A stretch of DNA of 11,949 nt from Actinomycetes bacterium. GTDB taxonomy: Bacteria; Actinomycetota; Acidimicrobiia; Acidimicrobiales; RAAP-2. The notes beneath the pieces are model-generated. The model did no database searches, was not told the origin of the DNA, and worked only from the letters and a program-made list of their open reading frames with translations. The translations under genes and the position numbers were made by a program. The first letter of the stretch is position 1. Each line of letters starts with the position of its first letter. The stretch covers positions 1-11,949 of the forward strand of contig JAJZSX010000039.1 of the NCBI GenBank assembly GCA_021849435.1, in the 5' to 3' direction. Shown piece by piece: positions 6,136 to 11,949 of this stretch.

Positions 6136-7658
6136 GCGGACTCCTGCCGCGACCGAGACTCTTCGCGCCGTTAGAGGGCGTGGTCACTTGGACCTCACCC
6201 TTGCGTGTGGTGGTCGATGCCGCCCTCGAGGGGGCCGCGCGGCGCTTCGGCGCGGACCTCGCCGGCGCTCTTGGCTGGGAGGTCATCGTCGACGTCGGGG
6301 ACGCGGACGGTCAGATTGTGCTGCGCCAGGTAGGCGGCCTTGGCGACGAGGGCTATCGCCTGCACGTCGATGACGTGACGATCATCGAGACGACGTCGGC
6401 GGCGGGGGCGAGCTACGCGCTGACCACCCTTCGTCAGCTCGCCCCGGCACTCGCGTGGTCGAGAACACCCGCGATCGTGGGTTTCCTCGACGTCGCGCGC
6501 GCGAGCTGCGAGGACGCTCCGCTCTTCGCGTGGCGAGGGGTCCATCTCGACGTTGCGCGCCACTTCTTCGACGTGGCGACAGTGATGCGCTTTATCGACT
6601 TGATCGCCGCGCACCGGCTGAATCGCCTGCACTTGCACCTCAACGACGACCAGGGCTGGCGCGTCGAGGTGCCGGGGTGGCCGCAGCTCACGAGCGTAGG
6701 ATCGACGCGCCGCTCCTCGCCGGTGGGCCACGAGCGCGACGGCCTCGACGACGGTGTGCCTCACGGTGGGTTCTTCACTGACGACGACCTGGTGAGCCTG
6801 CGCGAGTACGCGGCGAGCCGCCACGTCGTGATCGTTCCCGAGATTGACCTGCCGGGCCACGCTCAGGCGGCGATCGCCGCATACCCCGAGTTGGGCAACA
6901 CGGACGAGACCCTTGAGGTGTGGACGCGCTGGGGGATCTCCGAGCACGTCCTCAACGTCGAGGAGGCGACCTTCGCCTTCGCCGAGGCGGCGGTCGGGCA
7001 CGTTGCCGACCTCTTTCCCGCGAGCCCGGTGCACATCGGCGGTGACGAGTGTCCGACTGTCGAGTGGGAGAACAGTCCCGCGGCGCAGCGCGTGATGGCC
7101 GAACGGAGCCTCAAGTCGACGCGTGATCTCCAGGGCCTCTTCACAACGCGCCTCGGGACCTTGCTGCGACAGCGTGGGCATGAAGTACTCGCTTGGGACG
7201 AGGTTCTCGACGCCGACGTGCCGGACGGCACCGTGATCGTCGCCTGGCGCGAGGCCGCCAAGGGCGTCGAGGCGGCGCGCCGTGGATACGACGTCGTGAT
7301 GGCGCCAATGCAGTCGCTCTACTTCGACTGGCTCAACAGCGACGACCCCGCAGAGCCCGTCGCCATCGCGCCGACACCTCACGTGACGACCTGGGAAAGC
7401 GTCTATGGCTTCGAGGTTGTCCCTGTGAGGCTCGAGGCGGAATTGGCCCACCACGTGCGTGGCGCCCAAGCTCAGCTCTGGACCGAGTACATCGCGACGC
7501 GCGAGCACCTGGACTACATGTCATTTCCGCGCCTGTGCGCATTCAGTGAGGTTGTCTGGGGGACCGCGGGCGATCTCGAGGAGTTCCGCGGCAGATTGCG
7601 GACACACCTGGCCCGCCTCGACGCCATGGGAATCGCCTATCGGGCGCTCGAGGGCTGA
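6132..7658 (+). CDS. Cytosolic beta-N-acetylhexosaminidase, glycoside hydrolase family 20
   Basis: This 508-aa enzyme removes terminal beta-linked GlcNAc or GalNAc from oligosaccharides by substrate-assisted catalysis. An N-terminal GH20b-like domain (YRLHVDDVTIIE...GASYALTTLRQL) is followed from about residue 134 by the TIM-barrel domain: WRGVHLDVARHFF, HLHLNDDQGWR, PEIDLPGHAQAA, and HIGGDECP with the catalytic pair D305-E306. Later aromatic and acidic substrate-pocket motifs are also present (VAWREA, AQLWTEYI). All expected catalytic residues are intact. There is no signal peptide or membrane segment, so it should act in the cytoplasm on imported sugar. The GTG at 6132 makes a GTGA overlap with the ATPase; an upstream ATG at 6060 lies inside that gene and is less likely. 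Location in the transporter operon is the best clue to the transported substrate. Confidence 0.94.
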   Translation: MSGLLPRPRLFAPLEGVVTWTSPLRVVVDAALEGAARRFGADLAGALGWEVIVDVGDADGQIVLRQVGGLGDEGYRLHVDDVTIIETTSAAGASYALTTLRQLAPALAWSRTPAIVGFLDVARASCEDAPLFAWRGVHLDVARHFFDVATVMRFIDLIAAHRLNRLHLHLNDDQGWRVEVPGWPQLTSVGSTRRSSPVGHERDGLDDGVPHGGFFTDDDLVSLREYAASRHVVIVPEIDLPGHAQAAIAAYPELGNTDETLEVWTRWGISEHVLNVEEATFAFAEAAVGHVADLFPASPVHIGGDECPTVEWENSPAAQRVMAERSLKSTRDLQGLFTTRLGTLLRQRGHEVLAWDEVLDADVPDGTVIVAWREAAKGVEAARRGYDVVMAPMQSLYFDWLNSDDPAEPVAIAPTPHVTTWESVYGFEVVPVRLEAELAHHVRGAQAQLWTEYIATREHLDYMSFPRLCAFSEVVWGTAGDLEEFRGRLRTHLARLDAMGIAYRALEG

Positions 7659-8647
7659 TGGCTGCCGCGGCGACTATCGCGGCCATGCGCTCGGAACTCG
7701 CCCGGGAGCGCGCAGCAACCCCCGACGCGCTGCGTCGCGTCGACGTGGCGCAGATTGCCGGGACTCTCGTTGACCTCGGCCTAGTCGAGGACGATGTGCG
7801 CGAGGCCGTGAACCGCTGGGGTGACGTCGTGGCGAGCGAGGAGTGGACCAATTTGCTGGCGGGGATGCTCGCGATGGTCGAACGTCAACGCGGCCAGATC
7901 GATGAACCCATCGCTATCTGGGATGACCTCGATGACGCGGGTCCCCCGGGGCGGCTCTTCTACGTCTATCTCGTGGCGCTCGCGAGTGCCGGAACCCGCG
8001 CGTTCCTGCGCCGCGCGGGCTTTCCCGAGGGTGTGATACGCGATAGTCTCGCGACCTTCACGCGCCACGTTTCGTTGCATCAGCGCAAGCGCGCAAGTTT
8101 CGGGGTGGACGCCGGGTGGTGGATGGTGCCGCTGTTGCGCGGTGAGCTCGTCTCCGTCGGCAGCCTGCAATACCACCGGGTCACGCTCGGCGTGGGCAGC
8201 CTCGCGCCGCGTCCTTGGTACGGGATTGACGATGTCGAACGTCGTGGCATTGGCTTCGCTCCCGGCGATCCTTCGATTGGATTGCACATCCCTGACGGCG
8301 CGAATCTCTCTCCAATTGCGGTGATGGACTCGCTCGAGCGGGCACGATGCCTCTTCGAGCGAACCTGGCCCGTTGCCCAGCGCCGCTTGGTCACCTGTCA
8401 GTCCTGGATGCTTGACGATCGACTCGGTGACTGGATGGGCGAGGGGAACCTCGTCACGTTTCAGCGTCTCTTCACACTCGTGGACGAGTGGCACGACGAC
8501 GACGAGGATGTGCGCGAATTCGTGTTCCGCCCGCGTGAGAGCGCTCGGGTGACGGCCCTTCAGGACGTGGTGACGCGTCTCCTGGAGAGCGGCGGCCACT
8601 GGCGCAATCGGACCGGGTGGATAGCCTGGGACGTGCGCGACGAGTGA
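7658..8647 (+). CDS. Acyltransferase-like protein, probable NAT_N plus GNAT_C domains
   Basis: This 329-aa soluble protein has no signal peptide. The N-terminal half is mostly helical in appearance and rich in charged residues. The C-terminal half carries a pattern remembered from proteins annotated with an N-acyltransferase N-terminal domain and a GNAT-like C-terminal domain: LQYHR (170-174), IGLHIPDGANLS (from 207), a run of SLERAR, CQSWMLDDRL (from C247), and then a phenylalanine-rich NLVTFQRLF. The assignment rests on motif memory, not a search. No classical acetyl-CoA binding loop (RxxGxG/A) is obvious. The ATG shares one base with the hexosaminidase stop (TGATG) and has GAGGG 3 nt upstream, so the two proteins are made together. 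A role in acylating or de-acylating the released amino sugar is possible but speculative. A promoter region for the next gene follows. Confidence 0.6.
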   Translation: MAAAATIAAMRSELARERAATPDALRRVDVAQIAGTLVDLGLVEDDVREAVNRWGDVVASEEWTNLLAGMLAMVERQRGQIDEPIAIWDDLDDAGPPGRLFYVYLVALASAGTRAFLRRAGFPEGVIRDSLATFTRHVSLHQRKRASFGVDAGWWMVPLLRGELVSVGSLQYHRVTLGVGSLAPRPWYGIDDVERRGIGFAPGDPSIGLHIPDGANLSPIAVMDSLERARCLFERTWPVAQRRLVTCQSWMLDDRLGDWMGEGNLVTFQRLFTLVDEWHDDDEDVREFVFRPRESARVTALQDVVTRLLESGGHWRNRTGWIAWDVRDE

Positions 8648-8672
8648 TGAGACCTGATGTCGTTAAATCGGT

Positions 8673-8690
8673 ACTTTCTGACACGAAAGT
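8673..8690. repeat. Inverted repeat upstream of the deoR-family promoter
   Basis: ACTTTC-TGACAC-GAAAGT has perfect 6-bp arms and a 6-bp centre. It is 25 bp after the stop of the acyltransferase-like gene and about 34 bp upstream of the putative -35. No T-run follows, so an intrinsic terminator is unlikely. It does not match the TGTGAA operator family, and its centre is about 26 bp, not 31, from the next site. It could bind a second regulator. Confidence 0.4.
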
Positions 8691-8700
8691 GGGAAGAACC

Positions 8701-8715
8701 TGTGAAATTCTCTCA
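8701..8715. promoter_or_regulatory. Upstream operator-like box, identical to 466-480
   Basis: TGTGAAATTCTCTCA is an exact 15-bp copy of the box upstream of the transporter promoter. It lies 8 bp upstream of the putative -35, as in the other copy, and its TGTGAA half-site is 31 bp before the TGTTAA half-site of the downstream operator. Exact conservation in otherwise diverged non-coding DNA argues for function. Confidence 0.6.
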
Positions 8716-8723
8716 ATAAATGG

Positions 8724-8752
8724 TTGCAACATGTTAAAAATTTACATAATCT
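8724..8752 (+). promoter_or_regulatory. Promoter of the deoR-btpA-kinase operon
   Basis: Candidate -35 TTGCAA (8724-8729) and -10 TAATCT (8747-8752) are spaced by 17 bp. The start of transcription would fall at about 8758-8760, on the ATG of the regulator gene, so the mRNA would be leaderless. The block 8701-8752 aligns without gaps to 466-517 (39 of 52 identical). Confidence 0.65.
8731..8747. promoter_or_regulatory. Near-palindromic operator in promoter spacer (deoR operon)
   Basis: ATGTTAAAAATTTACAT is a 7-3-7 inverted repeat with one mismatched pair. It matches 13 of 17 bases of the perfect palindrome at 496-512 and occupies the same place between -35 and -10, overlapping the first base of the -10. 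This is the expected layout for autoregulation by the DeoR-family protein encoded immediately downstream (inference). Confidence 0.65.
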
Positions 8753-8758
8753 GGACCC

Positions 8759-9544
8759 ATGGACTCTAAGACTCGTCGGGGGATCATCGCTGAACGCCTT
8801 CGTCGCGAGGGTGAGGCGTCGATCGCCGAGCTCGCGGTGCACTTTGGCACGTCGGAGATGACCATCCGCCGCGACCTCGACCTGCTCGAGATGGAGGGGT
8901 TAGCGCGGCGCGCGCGCGGCGGCGCGATCTCGGTCCAGAGTCGATCCTTCGAGCCACCAGTCCTCCAGCGCGCGGCGCACCAGGCGGAGGCGAAGCGGCG
9001 CATCGGCGCCGCCGCGGCGGCGATGCTGCGCGAGAACGAGACCATCGTGCTCGACGTGGGAACCACCACCCACGAGATGGCCAAGGCGATCCCCGAGACC
9101 CTGTCTGTAACCGCGATCACCAGTTCGCTGTTGATCGCCACCGAGCTGGCGAGCAAGCCCCTCGTGCGCACGATCGTCACGGGGGGCGTGGTGCGCCACG
9201 GTGAGATGAGTCTGGTGGGTCTTCGGGCCATCAACTCCTTTGCGGACTTGCACTGTGATGCCGTGTTCCTCGGCGTGGCTGGCGTCAGTGAGGACGCCGG
9301 GCTGACCGAGTACAACCTCGACGACGCCGACGTTAAGCGTGCGGCACTCGCTTCGGGGCGACGCAAGATCGTGCTGGCGGACGCGTCCAAGATTGGTCGC
9401 GTCGCCCTCGTGACCATCGAGCCGGTCAGTGCGATCGACGTCCTGATTACCAATGCTTCACCCGACAACGAGGTCATCCGTCGCCTGCGCGACCAGGACG
9501 TCGAAGTCATCCACGTAGAGCCCTTCGCAGAGGAGAACGAATAG
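8759..9544 (+). CDS. DeoR/GlpR-family transcriptional regulator
   Basis: This 261-aa protein has the standard two-part layout. The N-terminal DeoR winged helix-turn-helix runs over about residues 5-57 (RRGIIAERLRREGEASIAEL...FGTSEMTIRRDLDLLE), with the recognition helix around 32-44. The C-terminal sugar-phosphate sensor domain (DeoRC) shows VLDVGTTTHEMA, TSSLLIATEL, VTGGVVRHGEMSLVG, DAVFLGVAGV, KIVLADASKIGR and DVLITN. Members of this family usually repress sugar operons and are released by a phosphorylated sugar. The ATG at 8759 is only 6 bp past the putative -10 and has no Shine-Dalgarno, indicating leaderless translation. Palindromes in its own promoter and in the transporter promoter suggest it controls both units. 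The length is normal and no residue looks missing. Confidence 0.94.
   Translation: MDSKTRRGIIAERLRREGEASIAELAVHFGTSEMTIRRDLDLLEMEGLARRARGGAISVQSRSFEPPVLQRAAHQAEAKRRIGAAAAAMLRENETIVLDVGTTTHEMAKAIPETLSVTAITSSLLIATELASKPLVRTIVTGGVVRHGEMSLVGLRAINSFADLHCDAVFLGVAGVSEDAGLTEYNLDDADVKRAALASGRRKIVLADASKIGRVALVTIEPVSAIDVLITNASPDNEVIRRLRDQDVEVIHVEPFAEENE
9531..9535 (+). promoter_or_regulatory. Shine-Dalgarno for the BtpA/SgcQ-family gene
   Basis: AGGAG lies 8 nt before the GTG at 9544, inside the end of the regulator gene. It supports that start despite the 1-nt overlap. Confidence 0.7.
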
Positions 9545-10347
9545 TGTCCCGGTTCCTCCAGTTATTTCCCAACGTCGCCAAGCCTCTCATCGCGATGGCT
9601 CACGTACCCCCGTTGCCGGGAACGCCACTCTACGACGCCGCGGCCGGCGTCCAAGGCCTAATTGATCACGTCAGGCGCGACACCGCGGTCCTGCTCGAGG
9701 GAGGATTCGACGCCGTTCTCTTCTGCAACGAGGGTGACCGGCCCTACCAGCTGCACGCCGGGCTCGAAGCTTCGGCGGTGATGACCCGCGTGGTCACCGA
9801 GTGCCGACCGAGCGATCGTCCATTCGGCGTGGACTTCCTGTGGGACGCGCAATGCGCGCTGGCGATCGGGGTCGCCACCGGGGCGGCGTTCATGCGCGAG
9901 GTCATCACCGGTTCCTGGGAGTCCGACATGGGTGCCTGGAACCCGGACGCCGCGGCGCTACTGCGCAATCGGCACAATTTTGGTCGCGACGACCTGGCGA
10001 TCTTCGCCAACGTGACGCCCGAGTTTGCCTCGAGCATCGGCGGACGTTCACCCGCGCAGATGGCGCGCTCGACCGTCGTTTCGAGTTTGGCCGACGCGAT
10101 CCTCGTCTCGGGTCCGATGGCGGGCAGCGAGCCCGACGTCGGGACCGTTGCCGACGTGCGCGACGCGCTCGATCCTTCGATCCCTGTGTTGCTGAACACC
10201 GGGGCCAAGGCCGGCACCATCCAGAGTTTCCTCAAGCACGCCGATGGCTGCATTGTCGGTAGCGACCTCAAGCGCGACGGCTACACGTGGAACGAGGTCG
10301 ATCCCGAACGCGTCAAGCGCTTCGTTGACGCAGCACGAAGTGCCTGA
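9544..10347 (+). CDS. BtpA/SgcQ-family TIM-barrel protein
   Basis: This 267-aa soluble protein matches the BtpA/SgcQ family: KPLIAMAHVPPLPGTPLYD near the N-terminus, GGFDAVLFCNEGDRPYQ, PFGVDFLWDAQCALAIG, LAIFANVTPEF, and a C-terminal ADGCIVGSDLKRDGYTWNEV segment. That last segment resembles the phosphate-binding end of TIM barrels, in the style of nicotinate-nucleotide or thiamine enzymes. The family was named for a cyanobacterial photosystem I biogenesis factor, but SgcQ lies in a sugar operon of E. coli and its reaction is not established. Nothing here suggests photosynthesis. Position between a DeoR regulator and an FGGY kinase favours a step on a phosphorylated sugar, which is inference. 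The GTG start shares one base with the regulator stop. The 3' end overlaps the chosen kinase start by 8 nt. Confidence 0.88.
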   Translation: MSRFLQLFPNVAKPLIAMAHVPPLPGTPLYDAAAGVQGLIDHVRRDTAVLLEGGFDAVLFCNEGDRPYQLHAGLEASAVMTRVVTECRPSDRPFGVDFLWDAQCALAIGVATGAAFMREVITGSWESDMGAWNPDAAALLRNRHNFGRDDLAIFANVTPEFASSIGGRSPAQMARSTVVSSLADAILVSGPMAGSEPDVGTVADVRDALDPSIPVLLNTGAKAGTIQSFLKHADGCIVGSDLKRDGYTWNEVDPERVKRFVDAARSA

Positions 10348-11830
10348 CCCGACCCTCCTGCTCGGAGTCGATCTGGGCTCCTCGGGGGTGAAGGCAGTGT
10401 TATTGGACCCGATTCGCGGGATCATCGCCTCGTCCTCGCGTGAGGTCGTACTCTTCAGCGACCACGTCGGGTGGGCCGAGGCCGACCCGGACCAGTGGTG
10501 GCGAGCGATCTGTGAACTGGTGCCTGAGCTGTTAGTACGTGCTACGGCGAGCGCGGGCGACGTGGCCGCGGTGGCGGTGTCCGGGATGGTGCCCGCAGTC
10601 CTCGTGACCGACGTGAACGGGCGGCCGCTGCGCCGGGCGATTCTCCAGAACGACGCGCGCGCGACGAGCGAGATCGCCGAACTCCGCACGGCTCTCGCCG
10701 GCGTCGACCTCTTGCACCTCACGGGATCGGTACTCTCCCAGCAGTCGGTGGCCCCCACACTGCTGTGGCTCGCTCGCCACGAGCCCGACGTCTGGACTCG
10801 CACCGCCGTCGTCCAGGGCTCGTACGACTGGCTCGCGCGCGCCCTCGGGGCCGAGGTGCACGTCGAAGAGAACTGGGCCCTTGAGAGCGGGCTCTTCGGA
10901 CTGGATTGTGAGCCGCTATCGGAAGTCGTCGATGCGATATCCGCCAACGTGCCAACACTGCCGCCGGTGCGTGCGCCGGGTGAGGCGGTAGGCACGGTGA
11001 GTATGCGTGCCGCGCGCGAAACCGGTCTCGCCGCGGGAACGGTCATCATCGTCGGCGGGGCTGATCACGTCCTCTCGGCGTTTGGCGCGGGTCTCGTCGA
11101 GCCCGGTGATTGCCTGGTCAAGCTCGGCGGCGCTGGTGACATCCTCGCGGTCAGCGAGGACGTCTTCGTCGACGAGCGCCTCTATCTTGACAGGCATCCC
11201 CAGCCCGGGATCTGGCTGCCCAACGGCTGTATGGCGACGAGCGGGTCGCTGCTGCGCTGGGAGCAGTCGCTCCTCGACGAGGTCAGCCTGGCGGACCTCG
11301 ACTCTGAGGCGGAGGCCAGCAGACCCGGAACACTGTTGGCGCTGCCATATTTCCTCGGCGAGAAGACGCCGCTGCACGATCCGGACCTGCGCGGGGCGAT
11401 CCTGGGGCTGCATCTGGCCACGACGCGCGGCGACGTGCACCGCTCCTTCCTCGAGGCGATCGCCTACGGCTTTCGACATCACTTTGACGTCTTCGCCGAC
11501 GGTGGCCTCGCGATCGGGCGTACGTGGGTCACCAATGGGGGATCGCGCTCTCGTTTGTGGCGCCAGATTCTCGCCGACGTTTTGAATCGCGACCTGGTGT
11601 CGATTATCGAGCACCCCGGGGCGTCATTTGGAGCCGCGGTCATCGCTGGTGTGGGCAGCGGCCTGATCGCCGACTGGAGTTACGTCGAGGGTGCTCTCGA
11701 GCCCGACGAGGTGATCTCGCCTGACCCCTCGCACGTCGCCCTCTACGAAGAGCGCTACCACCAGTTCCTGGAATTCACTGACGTGACCACGCCGCTGGCT
11801 CACGCCCTAGCAAGGAGACAAAATGGCTAA
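10340..11830 (+). CDS. FGGY-family carbohydrate kinase (xylulokinase-like)
   Basis: This 496-aa protein transfers phosphate from ATP to a sugar or polyol. The N-terminal ATPase motif LLLGVDLGSSGVKAVLLD carries D11. The expected catalytic aspartate is D242 in VGGADHVLSAFGAG, close to its position in xylulokinases. The C-terminal half has LPYFLGEKTPLHDPDLRGA and the adenine-side region TNGGSRSRLWRQILADVLNR. This resembles xylulokinases most, but the FGGY family also covers ribulose, glycerol, gluconate, erythrulose and others, and the substrate cannot be read from the sequence. The frame is open upstream to 10244 within btpA-like coding DNA. GTG 10340 gives an N-terminus of usual length; TTG 10325 is an alternative and neither has a strong Shine-Dalgarno. 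The 3' end overlaps the SDR gene by 8 nt. Confidence 0.92.
   Translation: MPDPTLLLGVDLGSSGVKAVLLDPIRGIIASSSREVVLFSDHVGWAEADPDQWWRAICELVPELLVRATASAGDVAAVAVSGMVPAVLVTDVNGRPLRRAILQNDARATSEIAELRTALAGVDLLHLTGSVLSQQSVAPTLLWLARHEPDVWTRTAVVQGSYDWLARALGAEVHVEENWALESGLFGLDCEPLSEVVDAISANVPTLPPVRAPGEAVGTVSMRAARETGLAAGTVIIVGGADHVLSAFGAGLVEPGDCLVKLGGAGDILAVSEDVFVDERLYLDRHPQPGIWLPNGCMATSGSLLRWEQSLLDEVSLADLDSEAEASRPGTLLALPYFLGEKTPLHDPDLRGAILGLHLATTRGDVHRSFLEAIAYGFRHHFDVFADGGLAIGRTWVTNGGSRSRLWRQILADVLNRDLVSIIEHPGASFGAAVIAGVGSGLIADWSYVEGALEPDEVISPDPSHVALYEERYHQFLEFTDVTTPLAHALARRQNG
11812..11817 (+). promoter_or_regulatory. Shine-Dalgarno for the SDR gene
   Basis: AAGGAG lies 5 nt before the ATG at 11823, inside the last codons of the kinase gene, and fixes the start of the partial downstream gene. 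Confidence 0.75.
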
Positions 11831-11949
11831 TCCGATCGCGGTCGTGACGGGCGCCGGCAGCGGCATCGGCGCGGCCATCGCGCGCGAGCTCGCGCGCCGT
11901 GGGCACTACGTCGTCGCCACCGACGTCAACCTCGACGCGGCTGTGGCCG
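11823..11949 (+). CDS. Short-chain dehydrogenase/reductase (5' end only)
   Basis: Only the first 42 codons are in the window; the gene runs off the right edge. They begin MANPIAVVTGAGSGIGAAIA, with the SDR nucleotide-binding glycine motif TGxxxGIG at residues 9-16, followed by ELARRGHYVVATDVN. The acidic residue at the end of the second beta strand (D in ATDVN) suggests NAD(H) over NADP(H). Beside a sugar kinase it is likely a sugar or polyol oxidoreductase, but substrate-determining parts and the YxxxK catalytic motif lie outside the window. Confidence 0.88.
   Translation, partial: MANPIAVVTGAGSGIGAAIARELARRGHYVVATDVNLDAAVA

Noticed and set aside
6195..7508. Long open frame (437 codons) on the minus strand across the hexosaminidase gene
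   Set aside because: It is antisense to an intact GH20 gene with all catalytic motifs. Its translation is rich in R, H, V and D with no domain, as expected from a GC-rich shadow frame.
8673..8700. Intrinsic terminator after the first operon
   Set aside because: The inverted repeat has a short, modestly stable stem and is followed by GGGAAGAACC, not a T-run.
10244..10339. Kinase start at 10244
   Set aside because: It overlaps about 100 nt of the BtpA/SgcQ gene and adds a low-complexity serine/threonine/alanine stretch before the conserved ATPase motif.
10511..10516. TGTGAA inside the kinase gene resembling an operator half-site
   Set aside because: A single 6-bp half-site without dyad partner or AT-rich context is expected by chance.
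10048..11049. Minus-strand open frame of 333 codons across the BtpA and kinase genes
   Set aside because: It runs across two recognisable + strand genes; composition is low-complexity (R, S, A, T rich) with no motif.
1..11949. CRISPR arrays, tRNA or rRNA genes, insertion sequences, phage attachment sites
   Set aside because: No repeat-spacer series, cloverleaf, transposase or terminal repeats were seen. The only notable repeats are the regulatory boxes.

Overview
The window is GC-rich, densely packed DNA with every gene on the + strand, many GTG starts and short gene overlaps. This fits a high-GC actinobacterium. The class cannot be fixed from sequence alone; Acidimicrobiia is a weak guess. 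It looks like most of one sugar-catabolism locus, probably for amino-sugar (chitooligosaccharide-like) substrates. It contains ten complete or nearly complete genes and two genes cut by the window edges.

Layout. (1) 1-400: 3' end of a SIS-domain gene of the GlmS/NagB-II type. (2) 401-635: regulatory gap with a promoter overlapped by a palindromic operator, two related sites further upstream at a regular 31-bp step, and a leader of about 112 nt. (3) 636-8647: one tightly coupled unit. It encodes a secreted SBP_bac_5 binding protein, two DppB/DppC-type permeases, two OppD/OppF-type ATPases, a cytosolic GH20 beta-N-acetylhexosaminidase and a protein resembling NAT_N/GNAT_C acyltransferases. Four consecutive junctions are the 4-nt overlap GTGA. 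(4) 8648-8758: a second AT-rich promoter sharing a 52-bp block (39/52 identical, no gaps) with the first. (5) 8759-11949: DeoR-family regulator, BtpA/SgcQ-family protein, FGGY sugar kinase and the start of a short-chain dehydrogenase, again closely packed.

How it may work (inference): the peptide-family ABC transporter imports an oligosaccharide ending in N-acetylhexosamine, and the GH20 enzyme, which has no signal peptide, cleaves it in the cytoplasm. The SIS protein may deaminate or isomerise the amino-sugar phosphate. The BtpA-FGGY-SDR group handles a further, unidentified sugar. The DeoR protein is the obvious candidate to bind both promoters, which would make it autoregulated and make the two operons one regulon.

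The most interesting signal is the shared regulatory architecture: near-palindromes lie exactly between -35 and -10 in both promoters, repeat with a 31-bp period, and in the regulator's promoter sit over an apparently leaderless start. The other points worth attention are the acyltransferase-like protein coupled to the hexosaminidase and the BtpA/SgcQ protein of unknown biochemical role.
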